From NCBI GenBank assembly GCA_964612455.1, contig CAZTCB010000043.1:1-6741 (forward strand): a stretch of DNA of 6,741 nucleotides, given 5' to 3'. The position numbers and the translations under genes were made by a program. Each line of letters starts with the position of its first letter. Positions within the stretch are counted from its first letter, which is position 1. Of the stretch, positions 1 through 5,108 are shown piece by piece. The notes below the pieces were generated by a model. It was not told the origin of the DNA. It made no database searches and saw only the letters and a list, made by a program, of their open reading frames with translations. This DNA is from SFEB01 sp964612455 (lineage in GTDB: Bacteria; Bacillota; Clostridia; Christensenellales; CAG-314).

Positions 1-378
1 TTGTTGGTAACGGCGATTTTTGCCGATTCTAAATTACCGATAGAGGAGTCGATATATAAGCAGTTAATCATAGATAAACTCGGCGTAAATATCGGAATGG
101 TTATGGAGAATGTCGTTGCGCAATCGCTTGTTTGTTCGGGGTATGAATTGTTTTTCCACCGTTTTGACAGATATGAAGTAGATTTCTTGCTTACGACGGG
201 AAAGAAACTCATACCTATCGAGGTAAAATCATCTTCTTACAGTACGCATAAATCGTTGGATCATTTTCAAGATAAATATTCCGATAGAGTGAAAAACTCT
301 TACGTTATTTACAGCAAAGATTTGAAACGTGAAGGAAATATAACGTATATTCCTTTCTATATGACAATGTTTTTATAA
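1..378 (+). CDS. C-terminal part of a DUF4143-type AAA+ ATPase (5' truncated by window edge)
   Basis: The frame is open from the first base and stops at TAA 376-378, so only the last ~125 residues are seen. The TTG at base 1 is more likely an internal Leu codon than a start, because no ribosome binding site is visible. The fragment matches the C-terminal domain of the widespread ATPases carrying DUF4143. It has a helix with a conserved Glu (MENVVAQSL, residues 35-43), then GYELFFHRF, then EVDFLL (Asp61) and IPIEVKSS (Glu74, Lys76). That spacing is the PD-(D/E)xK nuclease-like pattern typical of this domain. The Walker motifs would lie upstream, outside the window. The cellular role of these ATPases is poorly defined. 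They often sit in accessory regions, which fits the neighbouring locus. Family assignment is fairly sure; function is not. Confidence 0.8.
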   Translation: MLVTAIFADSKLPIEESIYKQLIIDKLGVNIGMVMENVVAQSLVCSGYELFFHRFDRYEVDFLLTTGKKLIPIEVKSSSYSTHKSLDHFQDKYSDRVKNSYVIYSKDLKREGNITYIPFYMTMFL

Positions 379-399
379 GAATATTTTCAAATTTGTTGA

Positions 400-573
400 T
401 TAACGGATTTAACTCTACCATGCGGTATTGCTCAAATCAATTATTATGCGTTTTGTGAGTGCACTGCCTTAACAGGCGTTTACAGCGAAACCGAGCCTGC
501 GTTACATTCCTCAGGCACCGCCGCTCGTATTGACGTTTTTCGTAACGGTGAGTGTGAAGAAACGCTCGGCTAA
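400..573 (+). other. Unassigned non-coding stretch with dyads; possible RNA or gene remnant
   Basis: The gap between the ATPase fragment and the regulator gene (379-697) contains no convincing gene. One plus-strand frame stays open from 400 to TAA 571-573 (58 codons) but has no ATG, GTG or TTG start in frame. The same stretch has nested dyads: CCGAGC (491-496) pairs with GCTCGG (564-569), and inside it CGTTAC (500-505) pairs with GTAACG (542-547). GCCT (466-469) can pair with AGGC (474-477). A terminator follows at 592-638. This could be a small structured RNA, a decayed reading frame or a dispersed intergenic repeat; I do not recognise it. Confidence 0.3.
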
Positions 574-591
574 ACCGTAATAAATAACAAG

Positions 592-638
592 AAAAACCCG
601 CTTGACCGACGATTGTCGGAAATCAAAGCGGGTTTTTT
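592..638. terminator. Bidirectional intrinsic terminator
   Basis: An A-run (592-596) precedes a long stem whose arms are CCCGCTTGA (597-605) and TCAAAGCGGG (623-632), with one bulge. The tip is CCGAC-GATT-GTCGG (606-619). TTTTTT follows at 633-638. The A-run gives a U-tract on the opposite strand, so the hairpin can end transcripts from the ATPase fragment (plus) and from the regulator gene (minus). Confidence 0.85.
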
Positions 639-644
639 GTTGCC

Positions 645-664
645 AAAAACAGCCGATGACGGCT
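645..664 (-). terminator. Intrinsic terminator of the minus-strand regulator gene
   Basis: Read on the minus strand, AGCCG (664-660), a four-base loop and CGGCT (655-651) form a short hairpin, followed after one base by five U (649-645). It lies about 34 bases after the regulator's stop codon and before the larger bidirectional terminator, so the regulator has two stops in tandem. Confidence 0.6.
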
Positions 665-697
665 TTAATTTTGCCGAATGATTTTTTTTCGGTAAGT

Positions 698-922
698 TTA
701 ATAATCTTCTATCCCGAGAATATAGTTTGCCGATAAATCAAATTCTTTGCAAATCCGCGCGAAGGTGTCGAGTCTCGGCAGTTTGTCGGTTGTCATATAT
801 TGAGTGACCATCTCCGGCGAAACGCCGATCTTTTTTGAAATTTCTACCGAAGAGACGCCGGTGTTTATCAGTTCGCTACGTAGCCTCGACTTTATCTGTG
901 CCGCTTGCGGGTTAAGTTTCAT
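698..922 (-). CDS. Small Cro/CI (XRE)-family transcriptional regulator
   Basis: This is a 74-residue DNA-binding protein that is almost entirely one helix-turn-helix domain. The pattern is typical of XRE regulators: IKSRLRSEL (10-18), SSVEISKKIGVSPEMVTQYM (24-43) as the helix-turn-helix with a Gln in the recognition helix, then KLPRLDTFARICKEFDLSANYILGI (47-71). There is no sensor or dimerisation domain beyond this. The ATG at 922-920 is chosen because GGAGG lies at 934-930 on the minus strand, seven bases upstream. The gene is divergent from the membrane-protein gene at 1113, and the two promoters overlap. It is therefore likely to regulate that gene and itself, as small XRE proteins often do. 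That role is inference from layout. Confidence 0.85.
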   Translation of the reverse strand: MKLNPQAAQIKSRLRSELINTGVSSVEISKKIGVSPEMVTQYMTTDKLPRLDTFARICKEFDLSANYILGIEDY

Positions 923-950
923 TATTTTACCTCCAAATATCGTCGAATAA

Positions 951-983
951 ATTATACATTTTGTAAACTTAAAAGCTTGACAA
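951..983 (-). promoter_or_regulatory. Probable minus-strand promoter of the XRE regulator gene
   Basis: On the minus strand a perfect TATAAT occupies 956-951, about 28 bases before the start codon. The best -35 is TTGTCA at 983-978, but the spacer is 21 bp, longer than ideal. That hexamer overlaps the -35 of the plus-strand promoter, so polymerase probably cannot occupy both at once. Confidence 0.5.
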
Positions 984-1006
984 CTAACTATTGGTTAGTG
1001 TATAAT
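977..1006 (+). promoter_or_regulatory. Consensus sigma-70/SigA promoter for the membrane-protein gene
   Basis: Both hexamers are perfect: TTGACA (977-982) and TATAAT (1001-1006), with an 18-bp spacer. Transcription should begin near 1013, giving a ~100-base leader before the ATG at 1113. So strong a promoter usually needs a repressor, and a palindrome fills its spacer. Confidence 0.85.
983..999. promoter_or_regulatory. Candidate operator in the promoter spacer
   Basis: ACTAAC (983-988) and GTTAGT (994-999) form a perfect 6-bp inverted repeat with a five-base centre, placed exactly between the -35 and -10 hexamers. A dimeric repressor bound here would block the plus-strand promoter and probably also affect the overlapping minus-strand one. 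The divergent XRE protein is the obvious candidate. The half-site spacing also resembles TetR-type operators, so another repressor is possible. Confidence 0.6.
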
Positions 1007-1047
1007 GTACGAGGATTAAGATTAATCGGATGTTTTATTTTTCGCAA

Positions 1048-1071
1048 GACTGATTTTTGTGAAAAACAGTC
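1048..1071 (+). other. Leader hairpin upstream of the membrane-protein gene
   Basis: GACTG (1048-1052) pairs with CAGTC (1067-1071), and TTTTT (1054-1058) pairs with AAAAA (1062-1066) around a GTG loop, with one bulged A. GGTTTGTTTT follows, a weak U-rich tail. It may be a partial terminator/attenuator or simply leader structure. Confidence 0.35.
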
Positions 1072-1112
1072 GGTTTGTTTTAGTGCCGATACGTTACTAA
1101 GGAGGAAACGAA

Positions 1113-1931
1113 ATGATTGAAAGAAAAAGTGTAAAAACAAAAAGACGTGCCTGGAAGGGTGTCGTCAGCAACATGCGCGCTTTCGGCTGGGTAGCTGACG
1201 AGGCTACCGAGTACGAAGAGAGGAGTACTTCGGTGACTGGGTACGATATTACCTCGACCTCTACCGGATATCATGCAAAGCCCAACTATGAGACGTCGGT
1301 AGAGCGTTACGTAATAGTGAATTTTCACAGGGATACGAGTTGGTATTCTAATCTCGGCGCCGTGAAGGTGATAGAGACCTTTTACAACATATCAAACGTA
1401 TTGCGTAAAATTTTGGGAAAATTACTTTGGTTTGGTTTTGGCGCTGCTCTCCTGTTTATGGTTATTTTGGGAAGTTATTTTGGTTCCGACGAGTTAACGA
1501 CCAAGATATCAATCGCATTCGGCGTGACGATTGGGGCGTTTTTATTGTTCTTTATTGCGGAGCGAATATTGATAAGCTCGGCGAAAGCGACGCTAAAAAC
1601 CGCGGACGGTCAATCCGCGGCAGCAATTACCGGCGGAGACTACGGTGAAAATATGTCGACAGGACGTAGGGTTTTTATATCGCTGCTGACGGTTTTCGTT
1701 CCGTTTGTCGGCGGTTTTATCGGACTGGCGGTCGGGTCAGAAGTTCTGTTAGCAGAAATTCAGGTTTTATGTTGGATATTTTTACTGTTAATGATAGTGT
1801 CGAGCTTGTTTTTGACGGTATTGGCAATTTTTAAATTATGGAAAAAACAACGCGGATACCCGTTGTTGGTAACACTCGATTTTTTTGCGCCGCTGATATT
1901 TGCATTTCTTTTAATGGCGTTTATGTCATGA
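1113..1931 (+). CDS. Five-helix membrane protein of unknown function
   Basis: This is a 272-residue protein I cannot assign to a named family. The first ~100 residues are soluble: a basic start (MIERKSVKTKRRAWKG), a Ser/Thr/Tyr-rich stretch (residues 34-63), then SVERYVIVNFHRDTSWYSN (62-80) and a helix-like segment to ~100. Hydrophobic segments follow at about 103-122, 131-149, 187-208, 216-241 and 251-270, so roughly five transmembrane helices. No signal peptide, catalytic motif or nucleotide-binding motif is evident. A hydrophilic loop with TGGDYGEN lies at 173-180. The start is firm: AAGGAGG at 1099-1105, seven bases before ATG. It is a single-gene transcript between a consensus promoter and a terminator. 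Pairing with a divergent small regulator suggests controlled, possibly stress- or envelope-related expression, but that is speculation. Confidence 0.75.
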   Translation: MIERKSVKTKRRAWKGVVSNMRAFGWVADEATEYEERSTSVTGYDITSTSTGYHAKPNYETSVERYVIVNFHRDTSWYSNLGAVKVIETFYNISNVLRKILGKLLWFGFGAALLFMVILGSYFGSDELTTKISIAFGVTIGAFLLFFIAERILISSAKATLKTADGQSAAAITGGDYGENMSTGRRVFISLLTVFVPFVGGFIGLAVGSEVLLAEIQVLCWIFLLLMIVSSLFLTVLAIFKLWKKQRGYPLLVTLDFFAPLIFAFLLMAFMS

Positions 1932-1960
1932 TTGGCAAAATTTTTAATAAATAAACCCCA

Positions 1961-2006
1961 AAAGAGTCCGTTTTACCGACGTTAGTCGAGTAAGGCGGAC
2001 TTTTTT
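1961..2006 (+). terminator. Intrinsic terminator after the membrane-protein gene
   Basis: AGTCCG (1965-1970) pairs with CGGACT (1996-2001). The stem continues through G-T pairs and TTAC/GTAA to a tip GAC-GTTA-GTC (1978-1987), and TTTTTT occupies 2001-2006. It lies about 30 bases after the stop codon. Confidence 0.85.
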
Positions 2007-2061
2007 GTCGATTAAACGAGGCTCTCGACGGCTTTAATTTTACCGCTTAATCGGTTTATTC

Positions 2062-2090
2062 TTGACTTTTTTTCGTAAGGTTGATAAAAT
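2062..2090 (+). promoter_or_regulatory. Promoter of the trmB-tcdA operon
   Basis: TTGACT (2062-2067) and TAAAAT (2085-2090) are separated by 17 bp. Transcription would start near 2097, giving a leader of under 20 bases before the ATG at 2114. It follows directly on the terminator of the previous unit. Confidence 0.65.
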
Positions 2091-2113
2091 AACACCATAA
2101 AGGTAAGAGAAAC

Positions 2114-2791
2114 ATGCGACTTAGATTTAAAAACAATCTGTGGGATAGAGTGGACGCTTGCGGAGATTATCTGCTTGACAGAGAATGTGACAAAAACGCT
2201 CGTGAGGCTGCAAAAAGTCCCAAATATATAGATTTTGAAAAAGTTTTTGGCAATTCTCACCCCGTCTGCCTCGAAATCGGTTGCGGCAAAGGAAAATTCG
2301 CGATAGAGTACGCCCAAAAGTATCCCGAAAAAAACTTGTTGGCTGTCGAGCGACTGTCCAACGTCATCGTATCCGGTGCGGAAAAAGCAAAAGAATTAAA
2401 CCTGAAAAACGTCAGGTTTTTGGTGCAAAACGCCGAGTTTTTGCCTTATTTCGTTTCGGACGAAAGCATATCTGCGATATTTTTAAATTTTTCTTGTCCT
2501 TTCCCGAAAAAAAGTTATCGTAATAGACGTTTGACGCACGTCAAGTTTCTCGATATGTACGAGAGAATGTTGGCTGACGGTGGCGTGGTCGAGCAAAAAA
2601 CCGACAATTCCGATTTTTTTGAATTCAGTCTGGAGAGTTACGCCGAGCGCGGTTGGGAGATTTTGTTTTTGACGCGTGATTTGTACGGCGGCGACGTCGA
2701 GGACAATATCGCCACGGAGTACGAGCGGCGGTTCGTTTCGCAGGGTATGCCGATAAACAAGGTGGTTGCGAGACCGCCGAGGAGGACGTAA
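2114..2791 (+). CDS. trmB: tRNA (guanine-N7-)-methyltransferase TrmB, with motif Asp replaced by Cys
   Basis: TrmB makes 7-methylguanosine at tRNA position 46 using S-adenosylmethionine. The 225 residues match the family length. The SAM-binding loop EIGCGKGKF is at 54-62, with acidic VER at 78-80. The family signature aligns as IFLNFSCPFPKKSYRNRRLTH-like sequence around 122-142. KTDN (162-165) and TEYERRF (201-207), both usual C-terminal motifs, are present. The oddity is Cys128 (codon 2495-2497) where nearly all TrmB proteins have Asp in the NFSDPWPK motif, a residue held to be important for catalysis; Trp is also Phe. All other hallmarks are intact, so this is a real TrmB homologue, possibly from a lineage with altered chemistry. 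The SD AAAGG (2099-2103) is modest. It is first gene of an operon with tcdA. Confidence 0.9.
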   Translation: MRLRFKNNLWDRVDACGDYLLDRECDKNAREAAKSPKYIDFEKVFGNSHPVCLEIGCGKGKFAIEYAQKYPEKNLLAVERLSNVIVSGAEKAKELNLKNVRFLVQNAEFLPYFVSDESISAIFLNFSCPFPKKSYRNRRLTHVKFLDMYERMLADGGVVEQKTDNSDFFEFSLESYAERGWEILFLTRDLYGGDVEDNIATEYERRFVSQGMPINKVVARPPRRT

Positions 2792-2793
2792 AA

Positions 2794-3483
2794 ATGAGTG
2801 AGGCTTGGCAGGAAAGAACGGCGAGGCTGCTCGGTGACGCGGCGACGGAGAGCCTGTCCGAAAAAAAAGTTATTATTTTCGGTCTGGGCGGCGTAGGCGG
2901 TTACGTCGTAGAGACTTTGGCGAGAGTCGGCGTCGGCAATCTGACGCTGGTGGACGGCGACACTTTTGTCGAGAGCAATTTAAACAGACAGATTTTGTCG
3001 ACGGTAGACGTAATCGGCAAGCCCAAGGCTTTGGTCGCAGCGGAACGGGTAAAAAAAATAAACCCATTTGCGACGGTCGCGCCGATGGAGGTGTTTTTAA
3101 ACGCCGACAACGTGGACGACTTTCGGTTAGAAGACTACGACTATATAGTCGACGCCATAGACGACGCGGATGCAAAAGTGTTGCTTGCCGTCAAGGCGCA
3201 GGAATGCGGCGTGCCAATGGTCGCAAGTATGGGGACGGGTAACAAACTGTCGCCTTCTTTTAAGGTGGCGGACGTATATAAAACGTCAAATTGCCCTTTG
3301 GCTCGCGTAATGAGAAAAAAACTGAAAGAAGCGGGTGTAAAAAAACTCGCCGTCGTCTACAGCGACGAGTTGCCTTTGGTGCATACGAGCGGAGCGGTGG
3401 GCAGCGTGTCTTTCGTCCCTGCGGCTGCGGGACTCGCGATAGCGGCAAAAGTCACGCAGGACCTGATAAAACCCGTCGAATAA
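2794..3483 (+). CDS. tcdA: tRNA threonylcarbamoyladenosine dehydratase TcdA (CsdL/YgdL), ThiF/MoeB fold
   Basis: TcdA belongs to the E1-like ThiF/MoeB/HesA superfamily. It uses ATP to convert t6A37 of tRNA to its cyclic form, ct6A. In the 229 residues, the nucleotide-binding loop GLGGVGG is at 30-36, followed by VDGD (53-56) and SNLNRQ (61-66), whose Asn, Arg and Gln contact ATP. GKPKA is at 75-79 and DAIDD at 120-124. TcdA-specific blocks distinguish it from MoeB and ThiF: ASMGTGNKL (144-152), TSNCPLARVMRKKLK (164-178) and GSVSFVP (203-209). No zinc-binding Cys pairs of MoeB are seen. The ATG lies two bases after the trmB stop. Its SD AGGAGG (2780-2785) is inside the last trmB codons, so translation is probably coupled. 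No terminator is evident after it. Confidence 0.92.
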   Translation: MSEAWQERTARLLGDAATESLSEKKVIIFGLGGVGGYVVETLARVGVGNLTLVDGDTFVESNLNRQILSTVDVIGKPKALVAAERVKKINPFATVAPMEVFLNADNVDDFRLEDYDYIVDAIDDADAKVLLAVKAQECGVPMVASMGTGNKLSPSFKVADVYKTSNCPLARVMRKKLKEAGVKKLAVVYSDELPLVHTSGAVGSVSFVPAAAGLAIAAKVTQDLIKPVE

Positions 3484-3510
3484 ATTTATCCTAAAAAAAT
3501 CAAAATAGCC

Positions 3511-3539
3511 TTGTCCTTTTGGTTTGCGTATGTTATAAT
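3511..3539 (+). promoter_or_regulatory. Extended -10 promoter of the aminotransferase gene
   Basis: TTGTCC (3511-3516) and a perfect TATAAT (3534-3539) are 17 bp apart, and TG at 3531-3532 makes an extended -10. Transcription should begin near 3546. A small hairpin AGCGA/TCGCT (3551-3565) sits just before the ribosome binding site. Confidence 0.75.
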
Positions 3540-3579
3540 CAAAACAAGAGAGCGAGATTTTCGCTAATAAGGAGAAACT

Positions 3580-4773
3580 ATGGTCAACGAAGAAATGAAA
3601 AAACTCGGCAACGTGCGTTCGGTCATCAGAGAGATTTTTGAGTATTGCAAAGTTCGCAAGGCAGAAATCGGCAAAGACAACGTATTTGACTTTTCTATCG
3701 GCAATCCGAGCGTTCCCGCTCCGTCGATAGTCAACGAAACAATCGCAGATTTGGCTAAAAACTACGATAGTATAGAGTTGCACGGCTACACGTCGGCGCA
3801 AGGCGACGCGAGAGTGCGCGGCGTAATTTCTAAATACATTGCGGACAATTTCGGCGCAGACGTCCCCGCAACCAATATCTACATGACATGCGGCGCGGCG
3901 GCAGGACTGACTATCGGGATGAAAGCGCTTTGCCTCCCCGGGGACGAAGTGATTGCTTTTGCTCCGTTTTTCCCCGAGTACAGGGTGTTTTCCGCCAACT
4001 GCGGCGCAGTGCTCGTACCCGTTAAGGGCGACGAAAAACTATTGCCCGATATCGCCGATTTTGAGGCAAAAATCACCGAAAAAACCCGCGTTGTAATCGT
4101 CAACAGCCCCAACAACCCCAGCGGCGTCGTCTATCCGGAGAGCACCGTTAAAGCCATAGCGGCTGTCCTCGAGAAAAAACAAAAAGAATACGGTCACCCC
4201 GTATACATCCTTTGCGACGAGCCGTATCGTGAACTCGTCTACGACAAGGCGACCAAAGTGCCGTACGTCATGAATTATTACGACAACGCGTTGGTTTGCT
4301 ACTCATGGAGTAAATCTTTGAGTATTCCCGGCGACCGTATAGGTTATATCGCCGTCAATCCCAAAGCCGCAGACAGTGCCGACGTATACGCCGCCGTATG
4401 CGGTGCGGGCAGATCACTCGGTTTCGTTTGCGCGCCCAGCCTCATGCAGTTTGTCGTCGAAAAATGCATCGGGCATGTTTCCGACCTTTCGGTTTACAAG
4501 ACAAACAGAGATTTGTTGTACGACTCTCTGACCGAGTACGGGTTTGACTGCGTGTATCCCGACGGTGCGTTTTATCTTTTTGTAAAAGCTCCCGACGGCG
4601 ACGCCAAAAAGTTTTTCGAGACGGCGAAAAAACACGAGGTACTCTTTGTCCCTGCAGACAGTTTTGCCGCACCCGGGTACGTTCGTATTGCTTACTGCGT
4701 AACGACCGAGCAAATCAAAAGGTGTTTGCCCGCATTTAAAAAGATTGCCGAAGAATACGGCTTGAAAAAATAA
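3580..4773 (+). CDS. Class I/II pyridoxal-phosphate-dependent aminotransferase
   Basis: This is a 397-residue fold-type I aminotransferase of usual length. In order: FSIGNPSVPAP (38-48) at the N-terminal substrate side; HGYTSAQGD (68-76); the phosphate-side loop TCGAAAG (103-109); NSPNNPSG (175-182), whose Asn contacts PLP; DEPYRELVYD (213-222), whose Asp pairs with the pyridine nitrogen and whose Tyr binds O3'; SWSKSLSIPGDRIGY (242-256), with Lys245 as the Schiff-base lysine and Arg253 at the phosphate; and YVRIAY (367-372), with Arg369 placed to bind the substrate carboxylate. Aspartate/aromatic or branched-chain substrates are all possible; sequence alone does not decide. SD AAGGAG (3569-3574) is five bases from ATG. 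It has its own promoter and terminator. Being PLP-dependent and next to a B6-kinase operon is suggestive but may be chance. Confidence 0.9.
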   Translation: MVNEEMKKLGNVRSVIREIFEYCKVRKAEIGKDNVFDFSIGNPSVPAPSIVNETIADLAKNYDSIELHGYTSAQGDARVRGVISKYIADNFGADVPATNIYMTCGAAAGLTIGMKALCLPGDEVIAFAPFFPEYRVFSANCGAVLVPVKGDEKLLPDIADFEAKITEKTRVVIVNSPNNPSGVVYPESTVKAIAAVLEKKQKEYGHPVYILCDEPYRELVYDKATKVPYVMNYYDNALVCYSWSKSLSIPGDRIGYIAVNPKAADSADVYAAVCGAGRSLGFVCAPSLMQFVVEKCIGHVSDLSVYKTNRDLLYDSLTEYGFDCVYPDGAFYLFVKAPDGDAKKFFETAKKHEVLFVPADSFAAPGYVRIAYCVTTEQIKRCLPAFKKIAEEYGLKK

Positions 4774-4809
4774 AAAACGAGCTTTTTCGCTTTGCTTTTC
4801 ATACGATTG

Positions 4810-4838
4810 CGCCCCGCCTTTACGACGGGGCGTTTTTT
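4810..4838 (+). terminator. Intrinsic terminator of the aminotransferase gene
   Basis: A perfect CGCCCCG (4810-4816) / CGGGGCG (4826-4832) stem with a nine-base loop is followed by TTTTTT (4833-4838). It separates the aminotransferase from the riboswitch operon. Confidence 0.92.
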
Positions 4839-4875
4839 GTTTCCCAAAAAGAGCCGAAAAATGCGGTAAAAATGC

Positions 4876-4904
4876 TTGACAAAGCCGTCTCTCGGTGATA
4901 CACT
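4876..4904 (+). promoter_or_regulatory. Promoter of the riboswitch-controlled vitamin operon
   Basis: TTGACA (4876-4881) is perfect and TACACT (4899-4904) is a good -10, with a 17-bp spacer. Transcription should begin near 4911, immediately before the first helix of the riboswitch. This supports the riboswitch being the 5' leader of this unit. The gene gap 4774-5139 is wholly taken up by a terminator, this promoter, the aptamer and its expression platform. Confidence 0.85.
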
Positions 4905-4912
4905 GTGCACGA

Positions 4913-5055
4913 TAAACTTTGGGCAAGGTGAAACTCCTGACCGATGGTAATGCGGCGATACAGCCGATTAGTCCAACAGCCCCAACAGCCGATGCAGTGA
5001 GATTCTGCAACCGCCGGTGAACGCTCAACGCGCAAGTCCGAATGGGAAAGGTTTA
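4913..5055 (+). promoter_or_regulatory. FMN-class (RFN) riboswitch aptamer, divergent core
   Basis: The RNA follows the FMN aptamer order. P1 is TAAACTTT (4913-4920) with AAAGGTTTA (5047-5055), one bulge. The GGGC...AGGTGAAACTCCTGACC block (4921-4942) gives P2. P3 is TGG/CCA (4945-4947, 4973-4975), extended by an added hairpin CGGC/GCCG (4953-4966). GAT (4991-4993) is J4/5. P5 is GCAG-TGAGATT-CTGC (4994-5008). AACCG (5009-5013) enters P6, CGG/CCG (5015-5017, 5038-5040), with an inserted mini-stem. AGTCCGAATGGG closes the core. Using the Fusobacterium nucleatum numbering as I recall it, G10, G11, G28, G62, G84 and A99 are kept, but A85 is C (5014), G98 is A (5041), pair G33-C46 is A-A, and P4 is not formed. 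FMN-class membership is firm; ligand identity is open. Confidence 0.85.
4973..4990 (+). repeat. Perfect 9-nt tandem repeat in the P4 region of the riboswitch
   Basis: CCAACAGCC occurs twice head to tail (4973-4981, 4982-4990). The first copy supplies the 3' side of P3 and J3/4. The second occupies where the 3' strand of P4 should be, so the usual self-complementary P4 arm cannot form. Confidence 0.9.
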
Positions 5056-5097
5056 AGCGTTTTTTTGCGCACGCTTTTTTCGTGCGGTAAAAACGCT
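5055..5097 (+). promoter_or_regulatory. Expression-platform alternative hairpins next to P1
   Basis: Two mutually exclusive folds start at the 3' end of P1. In one, AAGCGT (5055-5060) pairs with ACGCTT (5071-5076) and is followed by TTTT, a terminator-like hairpin. In the other, AGCGTTTTT (5056-5064) pairs with AAAAACGCT (5089-5097), capped by CGCACG/CGTGCG (5068-5073, 5081-5086). CGCTC (5094-5098) can also pair with GAGCG (5120-5124) in the next terminator's loop. Such competition is what a riboswitch platform needs. Which fold goes with ligand is not determined here. Confidence 0.55.
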
Positions 5098-5108
5098 CAT
5101 ACGCTACC

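Larger units (their letters stand above)
592..706 (+). repeat. Intergenic direct repeat, copy A (terminator-bearing)
   Basis: Copy A parallels copy B at 1961-2090 in order and spacing. It has a terminator whose tip is ACCGACGATTGTCG (605-618; 12 of 14 identical in B), then TTTTTTGT, then GACGGCTTTAATTTTGCCG (658-676; 18 of 19 identical in B), then a T-run with CGGTAAG and TTTAATAAT (698-706). The 14-mer and 19-mer starts are 53 bases apart here and 52 in B. Loop regions diverge. Its right end overlaps the stop region of the regulator gene. Alignment was by eye. Confidence 0.5.
1961..2090 (+). repeat. Intergenic direct repeat, copy B (terminator- and promoter-bearing)
   Basis: This partner of the copy at 592-706 shares the terminator tip ACCGACGTTAGTCG (1975-1988), the TTTTTTGT run and GACGGCTTTAATTTTACCG (2027-2045, counting the shared 18 of 19 bases) in the same order. 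After an extra ~15 bases it also shares the T-run/CGTAAGG/AT-rich tail. In this copy the tail carries the trmB promoter. The two copies bracket the regulator/membrane-protein locus. Confidence 0.5.

Noticed and set aside
1427..1648. Second plus-strand frame within the membrane-protein gene
   Set aside because: Out-of-frame shadow with no ribosome binding site; the long frame has a strong SD and continuous transmembrane segments.
2012..2317. Minus-strand open frame of 101 codons over the trmB 5' end
   Set aside because: Antisense to the TrmB SAM-binding region and the trmB promoter; no SD and no family match.
3286..3801. Minus-strand open frame of 171 codons between tcdA and the aminotransferase
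   Set aside because: It overlaps both genes and the promoter between them; the composition is that of an antisense shadow.
4414..5028. Long minus-strand open frame (204 codons) across the aminotransferase 3' end and the riboswitch
   Set aside because: It is antisense to clear aminotransferase motifs, a terminator, a promoter and the FMN-class aptamer, and its translation has no recognisable domain.
4913..5055. Cobalamin or TPP riboswitch as alternatives
   Set aside because: GGTGAAAC resembles a cobalamin motif, but the order of P2 to P6 blocks (GACCG, GAT, TGAGATT, AACCG, AGTCCG) is that of the FMN class, and no TPP or B12-box signature is present.
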